Notes: generated by a model from the letters alone, not told the origin. A DNA stretch of 64,000 nt from Fen-1362 sp049516395 (GCA_049516395.1 JBEKTD010000010.1:33383-97382); one strand, 5' to 3'. Positions 51,594 to 60,186 are shown, numbered from the stretch's first letter. Numbers and translations: made by a program.

Positions 51594-51619
51594 CAATCAA
51601 CGCGGATTATCACACGTAA
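51594..51619 (+). repeat. Direct repeat, right copy (argJ-like 3' end)
   Basis: This segment encodes INADYHT and a TAA stop, like the end of argJ (INADYHT, TAG). It lies 12 bp after the lipoprotein stop and has no open frame upstream, so it is a gene end without a gene. Confidence 0.85.
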
Positions 51620-51815
51620 CAGCGTTTAGCGTGCAGCGGGTAGCGGATAGTTAGGACGCAAGGGAGAAGTTAGAAGGCGGAAGACCAAAAGGGAATGCCC
51701 AATATCCAATAACCAATGTCGAATGATGAAGTAAACCCTGCCATATGGGACATTGACTTATAACGCCAGCCAGAGTATTATCGTGGGTGTTTATTGATAT
51801 TTTCAGGAAGACAGA
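51620..51815. repeat. Gap with text-like repeats
   Basis: CAGCGTTTAGCGTGCAGCGG (51620-51639), AGAAGTTAGAAGGCGGAAG (about 51666-51684) and CCAATATCCAATAACCAATG (about 51699-51718) are members of the dispersed families. No gene is seen. Confidence 0.6.
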
Positions 51816-52172
51816 TTGATAAGAAAATTAAATCGTAAGGCAAAGGCATTAGCGGTCGCGGCGGCCAAATTAGCCGGCGAGCGGCATTGCACCGATATCG
51901 TCGTCCTTGACATGCGGAAGGTCTCACAGGTTACCGATTATTTCGTTATCCTTACCGGCACAAGCGACAGGCAGATGCGAAGCGTGGCTGACGAAATAGC
52001 CGACATCGCCAAAAAGCAAAAATCGTCGCTTTTCGGCAGGGCGGGCTACGAGACCTCGCACTGGGTCCTGCTCGATTTTGTCGATGTTGTCGTCCACATC
52101 TTCGATAAGCAGTCACGCGGCTACTATGATTTGGAAATGCTCTGGGGCGATGCGAAGAAATTGAAAATTTAA
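51816..52172 (+). CDS. rsfS: Ribosomal silencing factor
   Basis: The TTG at 51816 follows AGGAAG by 6 nt. The 118-residue protein has the RsfS/DUF143 landmarks DIVVLDMRKVSQVTDYFVIL, GTSDRQMRSVADEI, WVLLDFVDVVVHIFDKQSR and YYDLEMLWGDA. It binds L14 and blocks subunit joining when nutrients are low. The gene is followed directly by class A repeat sequence and then argS. Confidence 0.95.
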   Translation: MIRKLNRKAKALAVAAAKLAGERHCTDIVVLDMRKVSQVTDYFVILTGTSDRQMRSVADEIADIAKKQKSSLFGRAGYETSHWVLLDFVDVVVHIFDKQSRGYYDLEMLWGDAKKLKI

Positions 52173-52314
52173 GCCACAGAGGCATCGTATTTTTTAGCCA
52201 CAGAGCACACCCCTCTTCGCTGTGCTACGCCGGGGCAGGCAGAGGACACAGAGAATTATAATTAAAAATTTAGAAGTTAGAATTAAGAATTTAGAATTTT
52301 GCGGGTCGTCGTGG
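52173..52314. repeat. Composite dispersed repeat upstream of argS
   Basis: AGCCACAGAGGCATCG, then the composite at 52193-52258 (AGCCACAGAGCACACCCCTC, a class B core CTACGCCGGGGCAGGCAGAGG, and GACACAGAGAATT), then AATTTAGAAGTTAGAATTAA and AATTTAGAATTTT. The 62-bp composite recurs inverted inside uvrC at 31977-32043. The repeats reach within 20 bp of the argS start. Confidence 0.85.
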
Positions 52315-54570
52315 ATGCAGTCCGTTCTTAATATACTCGAAGCGAGAATCAGCGAAGTGATGGACGAGGTCTCCGGCCAGACGGGATGTGTTGCCCTGGT
52401 TCGGCCTGCGACGGACGCCAGGTTCGGCGATTACCAGGTAAATGGCGTAATGCCTCTCGCCAAAAAGCTAAAGACCAATCCCAGTGAATTAGCCCAAAAA
52501 ATAGTCGCAAAACTCAGACCTTGCGAACTGAATCTTTTTAATCAGCTAGATCAAAATGATACAAAACTCAACTTTGCCACGACAGGTAAACTTGGCGATA
52601 TTTGCCAAACACCCGAAATAGCAGGGGCAGGTTTTATAAACCTACGATTAAAAACAGATTTTGTCGTAGACAATCTTTTGCAGATTAGTAGGGCCTCGGA
52701 AAACTTCGGAATTGAAAAGGTCGAAAAACCAAAGACAATAGTCGTCGATTTCTCAGGGCCGAATATTGCCAAGGAAATGCATGTCGGGCACTTACGAAGC
52801 ACAATCATAGGTGACTGTATCTGTAGATTGCTCGAATTCGAAGGCCACAAGGTTATTCGCCAAAACCACATCGGCGACTGGGGAACTGCATTAGGGAAAG
52901 TAATTCTTGGTCTATGGCATATGTGCATGGCCGAGAAACACGGTGGCAAACCATATTATGAGAATGATATTGAAGATTTAAAAATATATGCAAACAATAA
53001 GCAAGAACTGAAAAACGTTTGCAATCGAATATATATACGACATGAAGAAGACTGGGAGGAAGATTTTATAGATAAGAGAGGTGACGGGAATAAACGCTTC
53101 GGGCCATTTCTTAACGATCTCAAGAACAAAGGAGACAGCAAAATATGGGAAAATATTACAATTCTCTATCAGTATGTTAATCTATTAGAAGAGTCATTAG
53201 TTGGATTAGGGTTAATGACTCTAACGCGTGTGAAGAAAAAATCTTATAACAACAATAAAGAAAATTTTGAGTATATTTCAATACCATACGAAACCCTTTC
53301 ACGTCATATCACGGCTATGTTGCAAAAAATCGATGATAAAGATAATGAGCAGGAAAAAAATGCTTGGACGCTTGTTAGAAGAATATCCATAAGATATTGT
53401 CAAAAAGTTTATAAGAGACTGAATGTAAAGCTGAAATCAAAAGACATTCGAGGCGAGAGTTATTACAGAAGAAAAAAACGTTTGGTTTCAGTTGTTGAAG
53501 ATTTAAGAAAAGCTGGGCTTGCTATGGAATCCGAAGGAGCAGTATGTGTTTTTCCTGAAGGTTTTAAGACAAAAGAAGGCAAGCCCTTACCGTTTATTAT
53601 TCAAAAGTCTGACGAGGCATATCTTTATCAAACGACAGATTTGGCGGCGCTTCGATACAGGGTGACCGGTATTGAATACGAGAGAAAAACATATAAGGCA
53701 GACGAAATCATATATGTTACAGACGCAAGACAAAAACAGCATTTTCAGATGCTCTTTGAAGTGGCAAAAATGGCTGGCTGGGATATAAAACAGAGGACTG
53801 AGGACCCTTCTTCGCCCAAAGGGCTACGCGGGGCAGGCGGAGGGCAGAATAAAGAATGCAGAACAGAGAATGCAGAATGCAGAAAAGAAGATGGAGGACA
53901 GAGGACGGAGTTTGTTCACGTAACGTTTGGGAGTGTTCTCGGAGAAGATGGGAAGCCGTTGAAAACACGCTCCGGTGAGAATGTGAAGCTTAAAGAGCTT
54001 TTAGATGAAGCCATAGAACGGGCGAGGAAAGTAGTCGAGGAGAAAAATCCGGGTTTATCTGAAGATGAGAAGAAAAGCATAGCCAACGCGGTGGGTATTG
54101 GCGCGGTGAAATACGCGGACTATACCAATAACCGGACGAGCGATTATATTTTCAGTTTCGACAAGATGCTGGCGATGGAGGGCAACACCGCTCCCTATAT
54201 GCAGTATGCCTACGCGAGAATAAGGTCGATTGAGCGAAAGGCCGGCGAGAGGAACATTGATATCGAGCGAGAACTTGCGGGCATAAAGACGTTGAGCATT
54301 ACAGAGCCGAGTGAAATTGATTTGGCGAAGTATTTGATTCGATATGGCGAGGCGGTCAGCTCCTCGGCGGGCGATTACAGACCCAATTATCTTACGGCGT
54401 ATCTTTATGACCTTGCGCAGAAGTTCAGCAGTTTTTATAACGATTGCCCGGTTCTCGACGCCTCGGCTGATAAACGGCCAACACGCCTGCTGCTTTGCGA
54501 CCTGACCGCACGGACAATCGAGCACGGCCTGCATAATCTTCTGGGTATCGAAGTCATCGAGCAGATGTAA
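52315..54570 (+). CDS. argS: Arginyl-tRNA synthetase with expanded middle and a repeat insert
   Basis: The ATG at 52315 (MQSVLNILEARISEVMDEVS) is the only start outside repeat sequence. It lacks a clear ribosome site. The 751-residue protein has the ArgS N-terminal domain, HVGH in KEMHVGHLRSTIIGD, GDWGT, the DIRGESYYR segment, KSDEAYLYQTTDLAA, a KMSKS-equivalent GEDGKPLKTRSGENVKL and the DALR-like end. Usual ArgS has about 560-590 residues. The surplus is a segment of roughly 150 residues (about 215-370) encoded by AT-rich DNA, and about 40 residues (493-532) translated from dispersed repeats just before the HVTFGSVLG strand. Confidence 0.93.
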   Translation: MQSVLNILEARISEVMDEVSGQTGCVALVRPATDARFGDYQVNGVMPLAKKLKTNPSELAQKIVAKLRPCELNLFNQLDQNDTKLNFATTGKLGDICQTPEIAGAGFINLRLKTDFVVDNLLQISRASENFGIEKVEKPKTIVVDFSGPNIAKEMHVGHLRSTIIGDCICRLLEFEGHKVIRQNHIGDWGTALGKVILGLWHMCMAEKHGGKPYYENDIEDLKIYANNKQELKNVCNRIYIRHEEDWEEDFIDKRGDGNKRFGPFLNDLKNKGDSKIWENITILYQYVNLLEESLVGLGLMTLTRVKKKSYNNNKENFEYISIPYETLSRHITAMLQKIDDKDNEQEKNAWTLVRRISIRYCQKVYKRLNVKLKSKDIRGESYYRRKKRLVSVVEDLRKAGLAMESEGAVCVFPEGFKTKEGKPLPFIIQKSDEAYLYQTTDLAALRYRVTGIEYERKTYKADEIIYVTDARQKQHFQMLFEVAKMAGWDIKQRTEDPSSPKGLRGAGGGQNKECRTENAECRKEDGGQRTEFVHVTFGSVLGEDGKPLKTRSGENVKLKELLDEAIERARKVVEEKNPGLSEDEKKSIANAVGIGAVKYADYTNNRTSDYIFSFDKMLAMEGNTAPYMQYAYARIRSIERKAGERNIDIERELAGIKTLSITEPSEIDLAKYLIRYGEAVSSSAGDYRPNYLTAYLYDLAQKFSSFYNDCPVLDASADKRPTRLLLCDLTARTIEHGLHNLLGIEVIEQM

Positions 54571-54639
54571 TGTTTTTCCTTGCATAAGCTGCTTTAATTT
54601 TGATAATTACAGGGAAATATAATACAGGGGCAGATAAAA

Positions 54640-54945
54640 ATGGGTTATTCGCTTGAAGAAAAAATGCCGAGGGACAAGTTGATTGAGTTCTGCAAAAAGA
54701 ACTACATCAGAAAATTGTCTCTTTTTGGTTCAGCCATTAGCGGTAAGCTGGGGCCGGACAGCGACATCGACTTATTGGTAGAATTTGAAGAGGGACATAC
54801 ACCTGGGTTGTTTTCGATTGTAAGGATGGAAATGGAGCTTACGGGGGTGCTTGGCAGGAAAGTCGATTTACGGACACCCGATGACTTGAGTAAGTATTTT
54901 CGTGATGAGGTAATACGAAATGCGCAACTTGCATATCAGTCCTGA
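54640..54945 (+). CDS. mntA: MNT-domain nucleotidyltransferase antitoxin
   Basis: The 101-residue protein has the minimal nucleotidyltransferase motif LSLFGSAISGKLGPDSDIDL with GS and DxD and a late Asp in KVDLRTPDDL. MntA proteins of type VII systems AMPylate the HEPN toxin partner. The reading frame overlaps the HEPN gene by 26 bp, the standard order MNT then HEPN. Confidence 0.9.
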   Translation: MGYSLEEKMPRDKLIEFCKKNYIRKLSLFGSAISGKLGPDSDIDLLVEFEEGHTPGLFSIVRMEMELTGVLGRKVDLRTPDDLSKYFRDEVIRNAQLAYQS

Positions 54946-55267
54946 AGACAGGATAAGATTAAGACATATGCTGGATGCGGCTCTTGAGATCCAGCAATAT
55001 GTGCAATTTGCGAAACGAGAAGATTTGAACCGCGACCCCAAGCTGGTTCATTCGCTTGTTCATCTTTTTGAAATCATCGGCGAAGCGGCCAACCAGGTAT
55101 CGGATGAGCTGCGAGAAGATACGTCCGACATTCCATGGTTTATAATAGTTGGAATGAGGAACCGTCTCATTCATGCTTACTATTCCATCGACTTAAACGT
55201 CGTGTGGAGCACTTCTAAAACAGATATTCCAATGCTCATAACCGAAGTGAAAAAGCTTATCGGCTGA
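54920..55267 (+). CDS. hepT: HEPN-domain toxin
   Basis: The 115-residue protein has the HepT active motif RX4HXY in MRNRLIHAYYSID (RNRLIHAY), preceded by the helix HSLVHLFEIIGEAANQVSDE. HEPN proteins of this kind cleave RNA and are neutralised by tri-AMPylation on the Tyr by MntA. The pair forms a two-gene toxin-antitoxin operon. Systems of this family serve stabilisation or phage defence. Confidence 0.9.
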   Translation: MRNLHISPEDRIRLRHMLDAALEIQQYVQFAKREDLNRDPKLVHSLVHLFEIIGEAANQVSDELREDTSDIPWFIIVGMRNRLIHAYYSIDLNVVWSTSKTDIPMLITEVKKLIG

Positions 55268-55286
55268 AAATGAGTGTGGGTATTTT

Positions 55287-55697
55287 ATGAAAATCATCAC
55301 TAAAGATTTTCACATAAGCACGAGGAGCTACTGCGAGTTTGTTGATATAACAGGCGAGGTTGCTTCGGCTGTTAGTAAATCAGGCGTTAAAGAGGGCGAC
55401 GCGATAATATATTGTCCCCATACGACGGCGGGCATAACAATAAATGAAAATGCGGACCCGTCCGTTACCCACGATATTCTGCTGACGCTGGAGGAATTGA
55501 TACCGCATCTTCGCGCGGGGTATCGGCACGACGAGGGCAACTCGGACGCTCACTGCAAAAGCTCGCTTGTCGGTTGCAGCGCAACGGTTTTGATAAAGGA
55601 TGGTCAACTTGCTCTCGGGACATGGCAGGGGATATATTTTTGCGAGTTCGACGGGCCGAGGAGCAGGAATTTTACGGTTCAGGTTCGAGGTCAATAG
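55287..55697 (+). CDS. yjbQ: YjbQ family protein (UPF0047)
   Basis: The 136-residue protein has the family motifs IIYCPHTTAGITINENADP, EGNSDAHCKSSLVG and LALGTWQGIYFCEFDGPR. Members have weak thiamin phosphate synthase activity in vitro, and the true role is unsettled. The conserved His and Asp residues (PHTT, GNSDAH) are present. Confidence 0.93.
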   Translation: MKIITKDFHISTRSYCEFVDITGEVASAVSKSGVKEGDAIIYCPHTTAGITINENADPSVTHDILLTLEELIPHLRAGYRHDEGNSDAHCKSSLVGCSATVLIKDGQLALGTWQGIYFCEFDGPRSRNFTVQVRGQ

Positions 55698-55700
55698 GAT

Positions 55701-56939
55701 ATGGAAAACACGGATTCGACACATTCGATAAACTCAGTGCAGGCAAGCTCACCGCAGGCGGGCAAAAAAGGCGGTTTTAGAAACGTAATAATCCTCAGCA
55801 TAGTCAGTTTTCTCAATGACCTGAGCAGCGAAATGATAATGCCCATATTGCCGATGTTTTTGGAGTCGCTTGGGGCGACGGGCCAGATTGTCGGTTTGGT
55901 CGGTGGGATTCGCGATGGTATATCGGGTTTATTGAAGGTCTTGTGCGGCTACTGGTCGGACAAAACAGGCAAGCGGAAGATATTCGTTTACGCGGGCTAT
56001 GGCATTTCCTCAGTGTTCAAACTTTTTCTTGGCCTTTCAAAGACGGCCGGCTGGGCGGTTGTTTTCGGCTCAATTGAACGGGTAGGCAAAGGGCTTCGAA
56101 CTGCCGCGAGAGATGCCATAATAGCCGAATCGGTGGACGCGGCACAGCGGGGGAAAAGCTTTGGTATTCACCGCGGGATGGATAGCGCGGGAGCTGTTCT
56201 TGGTGCAGGGGTGGCGTTTATATTTTTGCAATTCACGGGGCTTAAATTCGGTGCCATAATCATAATCTCCGCGGTAATAGGCCTTGCTTCGCTGGTTCCG
56301 CTTCGATTTGTCAGCGAGCCGGAAACAGGCCGGCAAAACGCAAAATTGAAACTCAGCTTGTCGGTTTTGCCGAGGCCGCTGAAGCTTTTCATTTTGGTGG
56401 CTGCTATTTTCGCCCTCGGCAATTTCAGCTATATGTTTTTTGTGTTAAGGGCACAGCATTTGTTTGAGGGTAATTGGAAAATTACCGCGCCGATTCTTTT
56501 ATATGTACTTTTCAATATATTTTACAGTGCGCTGTCTATCCCGCTGGGAGTTGTTTCAGACAAGATTGGCCGGCAGAAGGTCCTTATTTTCGGATTCGGA
56601 ATGTTTGCGGTTGTGTCGTTTGGCTTCGCGTTTTGCGATTCGCTGGTGTTTTATATTATCCTGTTTGCTTTATACGGCGTGGTGTTCGCGGCAGTTGACG
56701 GCACGGAAAGGGCGTTGGTATCCGACCTGGCGGGACCTGAGTATAAGGCGACTGCTTTGGGAACATACTCTACTATTACGGGTCTGGCCGCTTTGCCCGC
56801 CGGCATCGTTGCGGGTTTCTTATGGGACAAATCGCCTGTTTACACCTTTATCTTTGGCGGGGCGGTTGCTATTGCGGCTATTGCGGTTTTCGTGATTTTA
56901 AGCCGGCATTTTACAGGCCCAAAGGCGATTAAGAGCTAA
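55701..56939 (+). CDS. MFS transporter
   Basis: The 412-residue protein has 12 predicted membrane helices. The N-terminal half contains DLSSEMIMPILPMFLESLGA and a loop GLVGGIRDGISGLLKVLCGY with WSDKTGKRK (motif A-like), and the second half SIPLGVVSDKIGRQK (second motif A). This pattern is common in a group of uncharacterised bacterial MFS proteins related to drug or sugar efflux; the substrate is not predictable. It starts 4 bp after yjbQ. A hairpin begins 8 nt after its stop. Confidence 0.9.
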   Translation: MENTDSTHSINSVQASSPQAGKKGGFRNVIILSIVSFLNDLSSEMIMPILPMFLESLGATGQIVGLVGGIRDGISGLLKVLCGYWSDKTGKRKIFVYAGYGISSVFKLFLGLSKTAGWAVVFGSIERVGKGLRTAARDAIIAESVDAAQRGKSFGIHRGMDSAGAVLGAGVAFIFLQFTGLKFGAIIIISAVIGLASLVPLRFVSEPETGRQNAKLKLSLSVLPRPLKLFILVAAIFALGNFSYMFFVLRAQHLFEGNWKITAPILLYVLFNIFYSALSIPLGVVSDKIGRQKVLIFGFGMFAVVSFGFAFCDSLVFYIILFALYGVVFAAVDGTERALVSDLAGPEYKATALGTYSTITGLAALPAGIVAGFLWDKSPVYTFIFGGAVAIAAIAVFVILSRHFTGPKAIKS

Positions 56940-56940
56940 T

Positions 56941-57056
56941 AAAAAAGGCGAGGTGGTGGAGCCGGCTGGGGGGGAAACCGGTAAACCACGCTGCCTCGCC
57001 GAGGTTCAAGAACTGCGACAACACAGTATTTATCGATGTAAAATAGCTATGGCAAA
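56941..57056 (-). ncRNA. Candidate small RNA of about 116 nt on the minus strand
   Basis: A promoter TTGACA-17 bp-TAGATT (57063-57091, minus strand) should start transcription near 57056. The transcript ends in a large hairpin whose outer stem is GGCGAGG/CCTCGCC (56947-56953 with 56994-57000), with inner GTGG/CCAC and CCGG/CCGG pairs, followed at once by T6 (56941-56946 on this strand). It contains no plausible coding frame with a ribosome site. The hairpin does not match SRP, 6S, tmRNA or RNase P landmarks. It could instead be a 3' structure of the plus-strand MFS mRNA, though there is no T-run on that side. Confidence 0.5.
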
Positions 57057-57062
57057 GAGTGA

Positions 57063-57091
57063 AATCTAACCCGCCCCTGATTGACTGTCAA
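57063..57091 (-). promoter_or_regulatory. Promoter P1 of the candidate small RNA
   Basis: On the minus strand TTGACA (57086-57091), a 17-bp spacer and TAGATT (57063-57068). The -35 is perfect and the -10 matches at four of six bases. Confidence 0.6.
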
Positions 57092-57160
57092 ACAAAAAGT
57101 ATTACCGCCCCAGTTGTTCAGAATTGGGCTTACTCACAACATTTTGCCTGAACTGCATTT

Positions 57161-57189
57161 ATTATATATCCGCCAGTCACAAAAAGCAA
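57161..57189 (-). promoter_or_regulatory. Second minus-strand promoter P2
   Basis: On the minus strand TTGCTT (57184-57189), a 17-bp spacer and a perfect TATAAT (57161-57166). It points the same way as P1 and would give a transcript about 100 nt longer. Confidence 0.5.
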
Positions 57190-57360
57190 GGTAAAAATGT
57201 CCAATAAACATCTTTTTTGCGACTCAAAACTCATATCCAAATCCGCCCAAATGTGCTTGCAACAATGTCGATGTTGGCGTAAATTACTCATTTGCGGGAC
57301 ATTATTCCGCGCTAGTTTTATTGGGGTTATTGAAACAGTGTATTTTGCTGTTTATTGTTT

Positions 57361-58083
57361 ATGATAAAAATAGCAGAGCGTGTTAAGCGTCTAAGGGAAA
57401 ACATATCTTCGGTTTGTGCCCGTGTGGGCAGAGACCCTGCCGAGGTCAAACTCGTTGTTGTTACGAAGTCCGCCTCGCAGGAGGCAATCGAGGAGGTCGT
57501 TCGGCTGGGGTTTTCCGAGCTTGGCGAAAACAGGGTCCAGCAGCTCAAAAAGGTTGTTACCCAGGTTGATGAGTTTATCCAGCATAACGCCGATGAGCCG
57601 GGGATGCCGCGCAAAGTTAACTGGCACATGATAGGGCACCTTCAGCGAAACAAGGTCAGGCAGGTTTTGCCTATGGTTGCGCTTATACATTCCGTTGACA
57701 CTCTTCGTCTGGCCGAGGAAATCAGCGCCGCAGCTGCCAAAATGAATACCGTCCCGCGTGTGCTGCTCCAGGTCAATACCTCTGAGGAGTCGCAGAAATA
57801 CGGGGTTCCCGTGGGGGCCGCAATGCATCTGGCTGAGCAGATTGATACCCTGCCTAATATAAAACTGGTGGGGCTTATGACGATGGGCCCCCTTACACAC
57901 AACAAAGACGTGATTCGCGAGTGTTTTACCCGTGCCAGGGAACTTTTCCTTGAAATGCGTGGAGAGAGGATTGCCGAGCGGGGTTTTGAAGAGCTAAGTA
58001 TGGGTATGAGTTCAGATTACGAAATTGCGGTGGAGCAGGGGGCCACAATTTTGCGAATTGGCTCAGCGATTTTTTCCGGCTGA
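57361..58083 (+). CDS. yggS: PLP homeostasis protein YggS
   Basis: The ATG at 57361 (MIKIAERVKRLRENISSVCA) is chosen over an upstream TTG. The protein has PLP-binding Lys in KLVVVTKSASQEAI, FSELGENRVQQL, WHMIGHLQRNKVRQV, QVNTSEESQKYGV and MGMSSDYEIAVEQGATILRIGSAIF, all landmarks of the family. It binds pyridoxal phosphate and buffers its level. No Shine-Dalgarno site precedes it. It lies opposite to the candidate small RNA. Confidence 0.95.
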   Translation: MIKIAERVKRLRENISSVCARVGRDPAEVKLVVVTKSASQEAIEEVVRLGFSELGENRVQQLKKVVTQVDEFIQHNADEPGMPRKVNWHMIGHLQRNKVRQVLPMVALIHSVDTLRLAEEISAAAAKMNTVPRVLLQVNTSEESQKYGVPVGAAMHLAEQIDTLPNIKLVGLMTMGPLTHNKDVIRECFTRARELFLEMRGERIAERGFEELSMGMSSDYEIAVEQGATILRIGSAIFSG

Positions 58084-58325
58084 CGGCTGTCGATAACACT
58101 CATCACGGAATTTAATAGCACTGCAACCATCGTTATTCTCGGACTCAAATCGGTATATTGTCGATAATCCATAAAGACACAAAAAAAGAAAAAAACTAAC
58201 AAAGTGCCGAGGGGAACGAGACGAAAATCATATTTGTCGCCTGTTGATTATTGTTTGTATTGTTGTGTATTGAATTGCGTTTGTTACCGCCCAATTCGGG
58301 CTGGTATTAAAAAGGGGATAAATAA

Positions 58326-59600
58326 ATGGTCCAGAGCGAATTATTAAGCGCCATCGAACTTCAAAAACATTTTATCGATGTGCTTTATCTGACCAACGAA
58401 AAGCAGATGCCGCAGGAAATAAAGCACCTGCTTAAGGAGAGGAATCTATCTTATAAGCTTCTGCGCATCGATAAGTTCAGCGAAGCAAGAGACAAACTTG
58501 GTCTTGTGGGGACGGTAATAGTTGATGCAGTTGATTCCGAGGCCGCACAGCAGCAGAAACTCGCGAGAATAATCGAGACGCTCGAAATGGAGAATATCGG
58601 CGTCATTCTTATTACCAGCCGTGAAAAAGTCCCGGTGAAAAGTTTTTCACTGGCGCCGGCGAAAAGCAGTTTCAGCATGGGCGGGATGACCGAGGCCGTT
58701 TCGATTGATGAGCTTTGGACCAGGGTAAGCGTGAATCTTGCCTATCGCAAGAAAAGCGATGGGATAGCGGTTAAGCCGGCCATTCCGCCAAAGCAGATAC
58801 AAACCATTTACAAAAACAAGCTCGCCGAGCAGCTCAGTATGACAGGCGCACTTGTGGACAATCTTACCGAGCAGCTTCGCCTTGCCGGTCTTGTTCAGCA
58901 GGACTTCCTGCCCACCCAATTGCCAAATACTGAGAGAATCAAATGGGCATCGGTCTTTTTGCCTGCGGAGTGGGTTTCTGGTGATATATATAATGCCGTC
59001 AGGATTGATGAAAAGCATCTTGGCTTCTATGTAGCCGACGTTGTTGGGCACGGTATGCCCGCGGCGTTGTTGACCATTTTCCTCAAACAGGCGCTGGTTA
59101 TGAGAACCACCGTTGATAATGCGTATCACATTTTCTCGCCTGCCGAGGTAATGAAGAATCTCAACAAGAAAATGGCCACACAGAAACTTTCCGGCTACCA
59201 GTTTGCCACCTGCTGTTATTGCCTCCTGAATACCGAAACGCTCGAGATGACATTCGCCCGCGCGGGGCATCCATACCCAGTATTATTGAGGCGGGGCCAG
59301 GAGCCAAAACAGCTCGAAGTACGCGGGTCATTACTCGGCGTTTTCAAGGAAGCCGAATATTCCGAGGACAAAATCCAGCTTCAGCAAGGCGACAAAATTC
59401 TACTCTATTCCGACGGTGCTGAGCCGTTCATAGGCAACTACGATGATTTGACGGGCTTTCATTTTATGAAGGAATTCCTCGAGCTTAAAGACCTGCAGAT
59501 TGTCGAGATGATGGACAGATTTAATATGATGGCGCAGAACCAGAACATTGACCCTTCGGAGGTTGACGATATTACCACCCTTGGTCTGGAAATTCAGTAG
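58326..59600 (+). CDS. SpoIIE/RsbU-type PP2C phosphatase with a degenerate receiver-like N-terminus
   Basis: The 424-residue protein has an N-terminal domain of about 135 residues shaped like a receiver (LYLTNEKQM, LRIDKFSEARDKLGLVGTVI, GVILITSRE) without the phosphorylatable Asp pattern. A coiled linker and a SpoIIE phosphatase domain follow, with WVSGDIYNAV, VADVVGHGMPAALL, ARAGHPYPVLL, LLYSDGAEPF and EVDDITTLGLEI holding the metal-binding Asp residues. Such phosphatases act on STAS proteins, and a STAS gene follows 232 bp downstream. Confidence 0.92.
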   Translation: MVQSELLSAIELQKHFIDVLYLTNEKQMPQEIKHLLKERNLSYKLLRIDKFSEARDKLGLVGTVIVDAVDSEAAQQQKLARIIETLEMENIGVILITSREKVPVKSFSLAPAKSSFSMGGMTEAVSIDELWTRVSVNLAYRKKSDGIAVKPAIPPKQIQTIYKNKLAEQLSMTGALVDNLTEQLRLAGLVQQDFLPTQLPNTERIKWASVFLPAEWVSGDIYNAVRIDEKHLGFYVADVVGHGMPAALLTIFLKQALVMRTTVDNAYHIFSPAEVMKNLNKKMATQKLSGYQFATCCYCLLNTETLEMTFARAGHPYPVLLRRGQEPKQLEVRGSLLGVFKEAEYSEDKIQLQQGDKILLYSDGAEPFIGNYDDLTGFHFMKEFLELKDLQIVEMMDRFNMMAQNQNIDPSEVDDITTLGLEIQ

Positions 59601-59832
59601 CCGTTCAATTAGTCGCCATTACCGTTCGATAATCGAAAAACAAGCTCCTTTTTGGCTAATCCTTTCAATTTCTATGTCCTTGCGTAGTCGCGGTTAATCG
59701 AATTGTTATCGGTCGTCGGCGAGTGCTCTTGGCCGTTTTTGTGCAGGTCTTTTTGATTAACCGTCCGGCTTTATGTGCCGATAGAGGTGATTGGAACGGG
59801 ATATAGCTGTATGGTCTTTTAGGAGAAAAGTG

Positions 59833-60186
59833 ATGGGATTTCAGAACTGGTCTGATGGTATTATTCTTGTTGACCTGCCTCGCGAACCGCGGATGAGGAG
59901 TGAGCTTAAAACACTTGTCGAGATCGTACGGGACCGCGGTGACTGTGATGTTGTTGTGGATTTTTCGAGCGTGGACATAATGACCTCGACAAGCATATCG
60001 GGGCTTTTACGCTTGCGCAAACTGCTTACCGATTGCGGACATCGCCTGATATTCTGTAATGTTCCTGCTGCTACCAGGAGCGTTTTCAGCGTAGTCGGAC
60101 TCGACGAGGTATTTGAGTTTGCCGACGACAAGTTTGCTGCTCTGGCGGCGATTCAATCCCCGAGCGGCAGCAGGCAAAAAGTTTAA
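59833..60186 (+). CDS. STAS-domain anti-sigma-factor antagonist
   Basis: The ATG at 59833 follows AGGAG by 7 nt. The 117-residue protein is a single STAS domain: ILVDLPREPRMRSELKTLVE, CDVVVDFSSVDIMTSTSISG, LLRLRKLLTDCGHRLIFCNV and SVFSVVGLDEVFEFADD. The Ser/Thr cluster DIMTSTSISG marks the usual phosphorylation site. It probably forms a partner-switching unit with the SpoIIE phosphatase upstream. The kinase and sigma factor are not in the window. Confidence 0.9.
   Translation: MGFQNWSDGIILVDLPREPRMRSELKTLVEIVRDRGDCDVVVDFSSVDIMTSTSISGLLRLRKLLTDCGHRLIFCNVPAATRSVFSVVGLDEVFEFADDKFAALAAIQSPSGSRQKV

Noticed and set aside
56947..57000. Hairpin as a known riboswitch, SRP RNA or RNase P fragment
   Set aside because: The GGAAGG and AGCAGCC landmarks of SRP RNA and the conserved regions of RNase P are absent, and no riboswitch core that I know fits.
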